From NCBI GenBank assembly GCA_018828825.1, contig JAHJUV010000039.1:1-22167 (forward strand): 22,167 nucleotides of DNA, given 5' to 3'. A program made the translations under genes and the position numbers. The DNA is from Planctomycetota bacterium. Its GTDB lineage: Bacteria > Planctomycetota > Phycisphaerae > Sedimentisphaerales > UBA12454. Under the pieces are notes generated by a model. That model was given only the letters and a program-made list of their open reading frames with translations, was not told where the DNA came from and did no database searches. This document shows, one piece after another, positions 1 through 5,140 of the stretch (within the stretch, counting starts at the first letter, position 1; each line of letters begins with the position of its first letter).

Positions 1-118
1 AGTAAAGGTTGTTTTTTGTTGTTCTACTATTACTTATCGTCATGACTTAAGCCTTTTGATTAGTCTTTTCTACAAAGCAAACCGATAACAAAAAAAGCCC
101 TGCCTTAACCGTTTTCTG

Positions 119-133
119 TCCCGAGAATCGGGA
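119..133. repeat. short palindrome TCCCGA-N3-TCGGGA
   Basis: Perfect 6-bp arms around GAA. The same sequence in reverse complement occurs at 9534-9548, and variants with 4-nt loops occur at 15184-15213 and 15226-15241, so this is a small dispersed palindrome family. Confidence 0.6.
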
Positions 134-169
134 TGGCTAAATTCTTTGTGTCTTTGTGCCTTAGTGGCT

Positions 170-197
170 AAAAAAAAGCCCATCCTTGCGAACGGGC
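170..197 (-). terminator. intrinsic terminator of rpiB
   Basis: On the minus strand an 8-bp stem (arms GCCCGTTC and GGATGGGC, two G-U pairs) closes a GCAA tetraloop of the GNRA type. It is followed directly by eight T. It lies about 60 bp past the rpiB stop, with no other minus-strand gene between. Confidence 0.8.
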
Positions 198-258
198 GGG
201 ACATCAAGACTTAAAAGAGATTTAATATTCTAATATTTTACCCTATCCCCTAAACCAT

Positions 259-732
259 TTATTTACTGCCGCTTTTGACGGTTTTAGGGTCGAGGCCCTG
301 TTCGATAGCCGTGATTTTATCGACTCTTCGCTGGTGTCTTCCGTTGGCAAATTCCGTTGTCAGCCACACTTCGACTATTTTCCTCAATGCCTGCGAGCCT
401 ATCAAATCCCCGCTTAAGCACAAGACGTTTGCGTTGTTATGCTGTCTGCTGATGCGTGCGTTCAGCTCATCGTAGCATAGCGCCGCGCGAACGCCGTGCA
501 CCTTATTCGAAGCAATACTCATGCCAATCCCGGTGCCGCAGATGAGGATTGCCATATCGACCTCTTTCTTCGATACCGCCGATGCCGCTGCGTATGCAAG
601 GTCAGGGTAATCGACCGGGCCTTCGATGCTCGTGCCGTAATCGATACACTCATTACCCAGTTCGGTTACAATGACCTTTATCTGCTCCTTTGCTTCGATA
701 CCTCTATGGTCGTTCGCTACCGCTACTTTCAT
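259..732 (-). CDS. rpiB: ribose 5-phosphate isomerase B
   Basis: Interconverts ribose 5-phosphate and ribulose 5-phosphate in the cytosol (non-oxidative pentose phosphate pathway). At 157 aa it is of normal length for the RpiB/LacA/LacB family. Visible family motifs are the N-terminal NDHRG (residues 7-11), DYPDLA (41-46), the CGTGIGMSIA loop with the expected catalytic Cys65, RQHNNANVL (96-104) with His98, and the phosphate-binding FANGRHQRRV near the C-terminus (128-137). The start ATG is formed by the end of a dispersed inverted-repeat element (731-847), which also supplies an AGGTG four bases before it. It lies downstream of the Sua5-phosphatase gene on the same strand, with only the repeat between, and ends at a strong terminator. 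RpiB versus the galactose-6-phosphate isomerase subunits cannot be fully excluded, but a single 157-aa copy favours RpiB. Confidence 0.95.
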   Translation of the reverse strand: MKVAVANDHRGIEAKEQIKVIVTELGNECIDYGTSIEGPVDYPDLAYAAASAVSKKEVDMAILICGTGIGMSIASNKVHGVRAALCYDELNARISRQHNNANVLCLSGDLIGSQALRKIVEVWLTTEFANGRHQRRVDKITAIEQGLDPKTVKSGSK

Positions 733-847
733 CCCGCACCTTCTGTTTATTCCAGTTTGCGTTTCATATTGTTGATATATCCAGTGTGCAAGCTAAGTTT
801 TTCTTGTTTCCCGACATCTTCCAAAGAATACTTAGAAGGTGCGGGAT
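731..847 (-). repeat. start-codon inverted-repeat element, copy 1
   Basis: This 117-bp element has perfect 14-bp terminal inverted repeats, ATCCCGCACCTTCT at 731-744 and its complement at 834-847. Read on the minus strand it begins directly after the TGA stop (848-850) of the Sua5-phosphatase gene and ends with the AT of the rpiB start codon, so it fills the whole intergenic space. The subterminal bases AAGTATTC (upstream end) and GAATAAACAG (downstream end) match copies 2 and 3. An internal GAAGATGTCGGGA resembles a degenerate extra arm. Confidence 0.85.
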
Positions 848-1957
848 TCATTTCAACAGCTCGCTTATCCTTTTATTAACTGCTTTTTCTATTTTCCCGC
901 CGCAGATTTTATACGTTTCAAAATCCCCGCCAATCGGGTCTTTTATATCGCCGCTATCGCTTAGCAGCATACACTTTTTCCCTGCCGTCGGGCAAAGCCG
1001 CATTATATCATTTTTATGGCCCGCTGACATCGCAAAAATATAGTCGGCCTCATCAAGCATTTCAGGCGTAATACGTCGGCTTTTATGGCCGGATATGTCA
1101 ACGCCTCTGGAATCGCAAAACCTTATAGATTCAGGACTTGCGCCAATGCCGTTTATTGCCACACTACCAGCAGAGCCTGTTTTATACCCCATTTGAGCCA
1201 ATTGGTCAACCTTACAGCCAAGTTTTTCGGCAATCGCCTTTCTGGCAAGCCCCTCGGCCATAGGACTTCTGCAGGTATTTCCCGTACAAACGAAAAGAAT
1301 ATTTATCGTGAGCATTTTGCGGATTTGTCTTTCGGAATACACACCCGCCCGCAGGATTGAAAAGCCTGCCTGCGAAATTTTTACTACCGTACTGCTCTTT
1401 TTGTGTTTGCACGTTCCGCCATCAAGAATCATATCGACAAGGCCATCAAGCTGCTGAATAGCATCCTTTGCGTTTGCTGCCGCCTCTTTGCCTGCCGTAT
1501 TTGCGCTCGGCGCGACAACGGGAAAATCGCAAAGCTTCAGAAACGCCCGTGCTATATCATTTGAAGGACAGCGAATCCCGATGGTATTATCTTTATAAAG
1601 CAGTTTCGCATTTTCGCTGATGTCTTTCCTGGCGACCCCAAAGACAATCGTAAGCGGGCCCGGCCAGCCGTTTTTGACAAGTTTTTTCTCCGGCCCAGAC
1701 AAGTGCGAAACGTAATCGGACAGTTTGTCACTACCTGCGATGTGCAGGGTGTATCTTTTATCGGTATCCCGTTTTTTTACTTCGTCGAGTTTGGCCAGGC
1801 TCTTTTTATCCGCCTTGCAGGCGATGCCGTAAACGGTTTCGGTGGGAAAAACTACAAGCCCGCCGGAGGCGACACATTCAGCGGCTTTTTTAAGCTTTTC
1901 TATGTCCTTTTCAGGGTCGTTTATTTTCAGGATTTGCGTTTTCATTGGGTATTCCAT
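848..1957 (-). CDS. Sua5/YciO/YrdC threonylcarbamoyl-AMP synthase fused to low-molecular-weight protein tyrosine phosphatase
   Basis: A 369-aa two-domain protein. Residues about 10-213 are a Sua5/TsaC domain, which makes threonylcarbamoyl-AMP from Thr, bicarbonate and ATP for tRNA t6A. Visible are FPTETVYGI (37-45), the GPLTIVF segment (100-106) and the APSAN motif (149-153). Residues about 215-369 are a low-molecular-weight phosphatase: the P-loop VCTGNTCRS has nucleophile Cys224 and Arg230 in CX5R spacing, and DPIGG (340-344) carries the general-acid Asp340. Met215 sits at the domain border, but the frame is continuous, so I read one fusion polypeptide. The start could also be the ATG at 1945 (residue 5); neither has a clear Shine-Dalgarno. 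The phosphatase half could instead be a protein-arginine phosphatase. The downstream partner is rpiB. Confidence 0.9.
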   Translation of the reverse strand: MEYPMKTQILKINDPEKDIEKLKKAAECVASGGLVVFPTETVYGIACKADKKSLAKLDEVKKRDTDKRYTLHIAGSDKLSDYVSHLSGPEKKLVKNGWPGPLTIVFGVARKDISENAKLLYKDNTIGIRCPSNDIARAFLKLCDFPVVAPSANTAGKEAAANAKDAIQQLDGLVDMILDGGTCKHKKSSTVVKISQAGFSILRAGVYSERQIRKMLTINILFVCTGNTCRSPMAEGLARKAIAEKLGCKVDQLAQMGYKTGSAGSVAINGIGASPESIRFCDSRGVDISGHKSRRITPEMLDEADYIFAMSAGHKNDIMRLCPTAGKKCMLLSDSGDIKDPIGGDFETYKICGGKIEKAVNKRISELLK

Positions 1958-2056
1958 TGTGGTTTGGCAGCTACGATTTCTGTTATTTGTTGTTTTAAAT
2001 TTTTAATTTATAACTCCTTTTCAAATAAATAGTTATGTAAATGATAAAGTTTTAGC

Positions 2057-2086
2057 TTGAACAAACCGATACTTGCTTTGTATAAT
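2057..2086 (+). promoter_or_regulatory. sigma70-type promoter of the small RNA candidate
   Basis: TTGAAC (2057-2062), an 18-bp spacer and a perfect TATAAT (2081-2086) on the plus strand. Predicted start is near 2093. No plus-strand gene follows, only the structured stretch that ends at the terminator at 2200-2232. Confidence 0.65.
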
Positions 2087-2092
2087 CTAATA

Positions 2093-2232
2093 GAGTTCTC
2101 TGCCAGTGGCAGTAGAATCTATCAAGGCTTCCGCAGAGCCAGCCTGGCGAATCTGCGGTTTAAACGTGGTTTCATCTACCTATGGTAGAATGAATATTAG
2201 ACGCCGTCCTACGGGGCGGCGTCGGTCTTTTT
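2093..2232 (+). ncRNA. candidate structured small RNA, about 140 nt
   Basis: Between a consensus promoter and an intrinsic terminator the sequence folds locally into four successive hairpins. H1 is 2096-2117 (arms TTCT+CTGCC and GGCAG+AGAA, 3-nt loop AGT, one bulged T). H2 is 2131-2158 (CCGCAGA pairs with TCTGCGG around an inner GCCA/TGGC). H3 is 2171-2194 (TTCAT+CTACC pairs with GGTAG+ATGAA, loop TAT, one bulged A). H4 is the terminator. H1 and H3 share the same design, with compensatory base changes in the 5-bp core. I do not recognise 6S, SRP, tmRNA or RNase P signatures. Its 3' end overlaps the 3' end of the convergent gene at 2209-2721 by 24 nt, so antisense action there is possible but unproven. 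Confidence 0.6.
2200..2232 (+). terminator. intrinsic terminator with UACG tetraloop
   Basis: 10-bp stem: GACGCCGTCC (2200-2209) pairs with GGGCGGCGTC (2214-2223), with one G-U pair. It closes a TACG loop on a C-G pair, the very stable UNCG class. T5 follows at 2228-2232. The stop codon of the minus-strand gene (2209-2211) lies inside this hairpin, but no T-run follows in the minus direction. Confidence 0.8.
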
Positions 2233-2721
2233 GTAAGCATCTCTTTCTCTTCTCAGATTTTTTACTCTCGTTTGTCCTTTAGTGCAATAAGCTGTTTTGA
2301 GTAAATAATATTTTTTCCCATTTATTTTATTCTTACGTTCAGCTAACACCACCAGATATTCTTCTCTATACCATAGAAGATGACATTTTTCCCGACCTCT
2401 TATATTTTCCCAGTGTTCGACTTCTATTTTATCTGTATTATCAATTATGGCACGTATCCAGCCAATACGCTTGCATCGTTCTAAATCCGGAATTCTTTTT
2501 TCTTCCATTTTCCCTTCCGATATACAATGCCAAAAACCAAATCCCTTGCCGTCTGTTTCTGGTATCTTTCTAACCCCGACATATCCATCTCTAAAAAATG
2601 CTTTTCGGATAACCAAATCATCACAAAATCTTTTATAAATTCGGTTCAGATAATTAGACCAATTGCCTGCGGAATTATTGAGTTCTATATAATTAGGAAT
2701 CCATTCCGGGTGTTCACACAT
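2209..2721 (-). CDS. hypothetical protein, possible RNase-toxin-like partner of DUF3800
   Basis: 170 aa from ATG 2721; GTG 2724 directly before it is a possible alternative. The ATG has AAGGA about 7 nt upstream. The gene overlaps the end of the DUF3800 gene by 8 bp, so the two are probably translationally coupled. I do not recognise the family with certainty. The protein is soluble, with no membrane segment, and rich in Trp, Arg and Lys. It has an N-terminal HPEWIPNYIELNN stretch, a central RCKRIGWIRAIIDN, and a C-terminal half reading as alternating strands (CHLLWYREEYLVVLAERK, then KYYLLKTAYC) with a basic tail. That C-terminal pattern reminds me of small RelE/barnase-like RNase folds, which is an inference only. 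Its last codons overlap the terminator of the opposing small RNA. Confidence 0.7.
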   Translation of the reverse strand: MCEHPEWIPNYIELNNSAGNWSNYLNRIYKRFCDDLVIRKAFFRDGYVGVRKIPETDGKGFGFWHCISEGKMEEKRIPDLERCKRIGWIRAIIDNTDKIEVEHWENIRGREKCHLLWYREEYLVVLAERKNKINGKKYYLLKTAYCTKGQTRVKNLRRERDAYKKTDAAP

Positions 2722-3430
2722 CACTTATTCCTTCAGGAGGAGTCCATCTCAATATATTAAATTTATCTTCTTTTAATAAAGTTGTTTGTTCAAGGCTATA
2801 TCCAGTTAATGTCTTAATCTGTTTTATGACAGCAACTTTTGCAGCATTGCCGGAATACCCTCTGTTTAGATAAGAAATAGCGCCAATCAATAAATCGACC
2901 AATTGAACTTGTTCTATTTCATGCGATCGTACCAATCGCATATCCTGGATAATGTTTTTCGAAAAATCATACATGCTATTACAAAGCACTTCGTGCAATT
3001 TATGAATTTTTTGATTCCCCTTTGTGTCTTTTATATCGAGGTATATATAGTACTTATCGTTGGGTGAGAATATCTGCCTTAACATCACAAAATACATTTT
3101 ATAGTACCAGAGATCATGACTTTGATTGAATTGTTCGTGGCGAAGTATATCTTTGTCTGGAATAAGAACACAGCGGAAATGTAAATCCGGACATTCAAAA
3201 AAGAACTTGACCAAATTAAGATAAAATTCCTGCTTATTCGGTGATACTTTTATCCACTTTATTTCTTGATATTTATTTAATCCGTGTTTTATTTTGAGTT
3301 CCCGAATTCTTTCAGCGATATTTTTGGACTTACTTTTTGGATTCCAGATGGCCCCAAGAACCATGGCTTTCTGCCGGTCGTTTTCCAGATGGCAGCTTTC
3401 ATCACAATATATGTTATAAATCTCGTTCAT
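2714..3430 (-). CDS. DUF3800 domain protein
   Basis: 238 aa from ATG 3430, chosen because GGAG lies 8 nt upstream and the conserved domain starts right there. The frame stays open further upstream, but that part reads as repeat-like sequence. DUF3800 hallmarks are visible: IYCDES at residues 7-12 (Asp10, Glu11), the EIKW segment (56-59), YIYLDIKDTKG with Asp132 and Asp135, and QLVDLLIGAIS with Asp179. The spaced acidic residues suggest a metal-dependent nuclease-like fold, but no activity is established for the family as far as I know. DUF3800 genes are common on phages, plasmids and in defence-type islands. Here the gene lies beside a coupled unknown small gene and two phage-like genes. Confidence 0.8.
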   Translation of the reverse strand: MNEIYNIYCDESCHLENDRQKAMVLGAIWNPKSKSKNIAERIRELKIKHGLNKYQEIKWIKVSPNKQEFYLNLVKFFFECPDLHFRCVLIPDKDILRHEQFNQSHDLWYYKMYFVMLRQIFSPNDKYYIYLDIKDTKGNQKIHKLHEVLCNSMYDFSKNIIQDMRLVRSHEIEQVQLVDLLIGAISYLNRGYSGNAAKVAVIKQIKTLTGYSLEQTTLLKEDKFNILRWTPPEGISDV

Positions 3431-3688
3431 AAATTTTTCTCCACTATCTTCACAGCTACCTTGTTTATCTGTTGCACATATTTCTGTGCTGCTCTTTTTA
3501 AAGCATTTTGCCAAATTGTACCCTTAAAAAGAGGGGGAAACAACGGAAATCCGTCTTCGCCTACGGCTTCGCCGCGATGCTAAAACAGGGGATAGGGGAG
3601 AGAGAAAAACCCCCAGTTTTTTGTAAAAAAACGAGTTCCTTTGCTTTGCTCAGGAGGGCACTTTTTTAAGAAAAAAGTGCCATTTTCC
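3431..3688. other. non-coding, repeat-like stretch upstream of DUF3800
   Basis: No convincing gene. Positions 3520-3540 (ccttaaaaagagggggaaa) and the TTCGCC/CGGCTTCGCC stretch around 3555-3577 look like dispersed palindromic sequence. In another minus-strand frame a short open stretch ends at a TGA overlapping the DUF3800 start (ATGA), which could be a gene remnant. A hairpin follows at 3657-3681. Confidence 0.45.
3657..3681. terminator. perfect 11-bp hairpin, possible bidirectional terminator
   Basis: GGCACTTTTTT (3657-3667), AAG loop, then its exact complement (3671-3681). The T-rich arms lie within the stem, not after it, so terminator function is uncertain. It sits just upstream of the plus-strand promoter at 3689. 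Confidence 0.4.
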
Positions 3689-3716
3689 TTGACTTTTATT
3701 AAAAATATGGTAAAAT
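3689..3716 (+). promoter_or_regulatory. promoter for the 3940 gene
   Basis: TTGACT (3689-3694), 16-bp spacer, TAAAAT (3711-3716), preceded by TGG giving an extended -10. Predicted start is near 3723, which implies an unusually long leader of about 217 nt before the ATG at 3940. Confidence 0.6.
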
Positions 3717-3724
3717 ACGCATAT

Positions 3725-3744
3725 TGTTAGGCGGATGCCTAACA
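3725..3744 (+). promoter_or_regulatory. 5'-terminal leader hairpin with GGAT loop
   Basis: TGTTAGGC (3725-3732) pairs perfectly with GCCTAACA (3737-3744) and exposes GGAT as a tetraloop at the very start of the predicted transcript. GGA in a hairpin loop is the hallmark of CsrA/RsmA binding sites. A CsrA role is inference only. A second small hairpin (CTGCC/GGCAG) lies at 3816-3829. Confidence 0.35.
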
Positions 3745-3864
3745 GATTTAAAATTTAAGATTTAAAATATACATAACCCGTTAAGGCGGCGTTACTTATA
3801 TTAAGTCCTCAATTTCTGCCTTTCGGCAGGTAATCTTTCAACCACACAAATTTTAATCAAGAAC

Positions 3865-3893
3865 GAGATTGCTTCGCTGCGCTCACAATGACA
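3865..3893. repeat. dispersed REP-like fragment
   Basis: The text gagattgcttcgctgcgctc followed by acaatgac resembles a repeat I know from many bacterial genomes, whose translations read like ARSEATKQS. Parts of it (TTCGCTGCGCT) recur at about 9551-9561 and 12387-12397. Confidence 0.45.
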
Positions 3894-3939
3894 AAGCGAA
3901 ACTTTATGGTTCAAATCAAATTTTAAGGAGAACTCCAAT

Positions 3940-4203
3940 ATGGAAAATTTAAGAGAGAAGAAAATCAGTAAACGAACAGGAGAAATTCCTGAGCCTTACC
4001 GCAAGGGTTACAAAAAGGCGGTCAAAGGCGGCAGCAAACGTGCGGCAATAAAGGCGTTTTGTCTTGAATGCAGTATGTGGCAGGAAGACGAAATAACAGG
4101 ATGCAAGGCCGTGACGTGCCCGCTGTATTCTGTCAGGCCATTTGTGAAAAGACGCAGCCTTGCGGAACTTGCGAGGACATTATTCAGGATGCCGGAAATT
4201 TGA
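3940..4203 (+). CDS. small phage-like Cys-cluster protein
   Basis: 87 aa. AAGGAG at 3925-3930 lies 9 nt before the ATG, a strong ribosome site. The N-terminal 40 residues are very basic. A four-cysteine cluster follows, CLEC then GC..VTCPLYSVRPF (residues about 41-63), which looks like a zinc-binding knuckle. Similar C-x2-C...C-x4-CPL-x-RP proteins occur in prophages; the function is unknown to me. It is followed after 4 bp by repeat copy 2 and then the HNH gene, so the three probably form one transcript from the promoter at 3689. DNA or RNA binding is a reasonable guess from the basic N-terminus. Confidence 0.7.
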   Translation: MENLREKKISKRTGEIPEPYRKGYKKAVKGGSKRAAIKAFCLECSMWQEDEITGCKAVTCPLYSVRPFVKRRSLAELARTLFRMPEI

Positions 4204-4207
4204 GGAG

Positions 4208-4323
4208 ACCCCGCACCTTCTAAATGCTCGTTCATCATTTTTAAGGTGCGATATTGAAATAGCATCCGAAATGACAATTTGAATCGATTAAATTAAGAAT
4301 TGAATAGAAAGAAGGTGCGGGAT
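4208..4323 (+). repeat. start-codon inverted-repeat element, copy 2
   Basis: 116 bp. The left arm at 4208-4221 is ACCCCGCACCTTCT (one change from consensus) and the right arm AGAAGGTGCGGGAT is at 4310-4323. It begins 5 bp after the stop of the Cys-cluster gene and ends with the AT of the HNH gene's ATG (4322). The subterminal GAATTGAATAGAAAG is shared with copy 3. An additional arm-like AAGGTGCGAT lies inside at 4243-4252. Confidence 0.85.
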
Positions 4324-4951
4324 GTGCGATACAGAGCAGGAAGTTTTCAAGATAGAGTATCCGTTCGGAACATTGATAGTTGATGAGGATATTTATTATC
4401 GAATAGTTAAAGGGGCAAAGAGGCGGCCATACCATAAGTTCAAGTCGATAAGAGGAATAAGCTTTTACTATAAGCTGGTACGGTGCCGAATAGGGAGCGA
4501 TAAGACGTATTCACTAACGCGGCTGCTGATGCAGGCAGGAGAAAATGAGCTGGTCGACCATCGCAATAGAAATCCGCTGGATAATCGAAGGAGTAATCTG
4601 CGGATTGTCAGTTCAAGACAAAACGCAATTAACCGAACGCCTAACAGCAGCACAGGGTATATCGGAGTAAGCATTACGACTCTGAGGGGGAGAAAACGGC
4701 TGCGGGCGACATTTAAGCCGAAGGGCAAGAGGCTGAATTTTAGTTTGTACGATGAGCCGGACAACAGGATTATCTGCGCTTTGGTTCACGATAAGTTTGT
4801 AATTGAGGCCGGCGACGATGAATATGCGCCGCTGAACTTTCCGGTTTTAAGAAATGCCCCTTTCAGGGGCAGGTTGCTCGAAATGGATATAAAGGAATTC
4901 AGGGAAAATAGTCTGGGAATTGTTGCCGAAAGACTGGGGCTGGAATTATGA
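4322..4951 (+). CDS. HNH endonuclease with AP2-like DNA-binding region
   Basis: 209 aa. Residues about 77-105 carry an HNH_3-type motif: ELVDHRNRNPLDNRRSNLR with His80, Asn84, Asn88 and Asn92, then QNAINR. After it, STGYIGVSITTLRGRKRLRATF (about 109-131) is the typical start of an AP2-like domain found in free-standing phage and homing-type HNH enzymes. Such proteins cut double-stranded DNA at specific or semi-specific sites. The start ATG is formed by repeat copy 2, which provides AGGTG 4 nt upstream. No intron or intein is visible around it, so it appears free-standing. It is part of the accessory island with the Cys-cluster gene and DUF3800. Confidence 0.85.
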   Translation: MCDTEQEVFKIEYPFGTLIVDEDIYYRIVKGAKRRPYHKFKSIRGISFYYKLVRCRIGSDKTYSLTRLLMQAGENELVDHRNRNPLDNRRSNLRIVSSRQNAINRTPNSSTGYIGVSITTLRGRKRLRATFKPKGKRLNFSLYDEPDNRIICALVHDKFVIEAGDDEYAPLNFPVLRNAPFRGRLLEMDIKEFRENSLGIVAERLGLEL

Positions 4952-4971
4952 GAACGATTTGGAAAATCTAT

Positions 4972-4999
4972 TTGACAACGGCATAATTTTGCTTAGATT
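4972..4999 (+). promoter_or_regulatory. promoter of the glycine cleavage operon
   Basis: A perfect TTGACA (4972-4977), 16-bp spacer and TAGATT (4994-4999). Start is predicted near 5006, giving a leader of about 135 nt before gcvT. Confidence 0.6.
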
Positions 5000-5005
5000 T
5001 AGCAC

Positions 5006-5140
5006 TATTCCGCCAGTCTTCGCTCGGAGCAGAGCGACGAGAAAAGACTGCCGCGTCGAAGTCCTGACTCATCGGGACGAAGACGGGCTCCCCTATTTAA
5101 TGAAACCTGATTCCGAGCTACGACTCGGCAGGCCTTAATA
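5006..5140 (+). promoter_or_regulatory. structured leader of gcvT
   Basis: Contains a CAGTCTT...AAGACTG pair (about 5014-5050) enclosing GCTC/GAGC-like pairs, and a CCGAG/CTCGG hairpin (5113-5128) ending 12 bp before the gcvT ATG. I looked for the conserved glycine-aptamer core and did not find it, so this is not called a glycine riboswitch. Confidence 0.4.

Larger units (their letters stand above)
1..258. other. non-coding flank downstream of rpiB
   Basis: I see no credible gene here. The stretch holds a short palindrome (119-133), a stretch reading ctttgtgccttagtggct (about 152-169) of the kind I have seen dispersed in environmental genomes, and the terminator of rpiB (170-197). The 3' part is A/T rich. 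Confidence 0.6.

Noticed and set aside
2190..2282. 30-codon frame starting in the small RNA candidate
   Set aside because: Arg-rich translation runs through the terminator hairpin and into the antisense of a gene; no ribosome site.
3725..3805. possible integron attC site (GCCTAAC and AAGGCGGCGTTA boxes)
   Set aside because: The right-hand core does not fit GTTRRRY and there is no complementary inner box pairing with AAGGCGG; no integrase or cassette array is present.
4920..5138. 72-codon plus-strand frame before gcvT
   Set aside because: It starts inside the HNH gene and then runs through the promoter and hairpin-rich leader of gcvT; the translation looks like repeat sequence.
5006..5140. 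glycine riboswitch upstream of gcvT
   Set aside because: Expected from the operon, but the conserved aptamer core sequence was not found; only generic hairpins are present.
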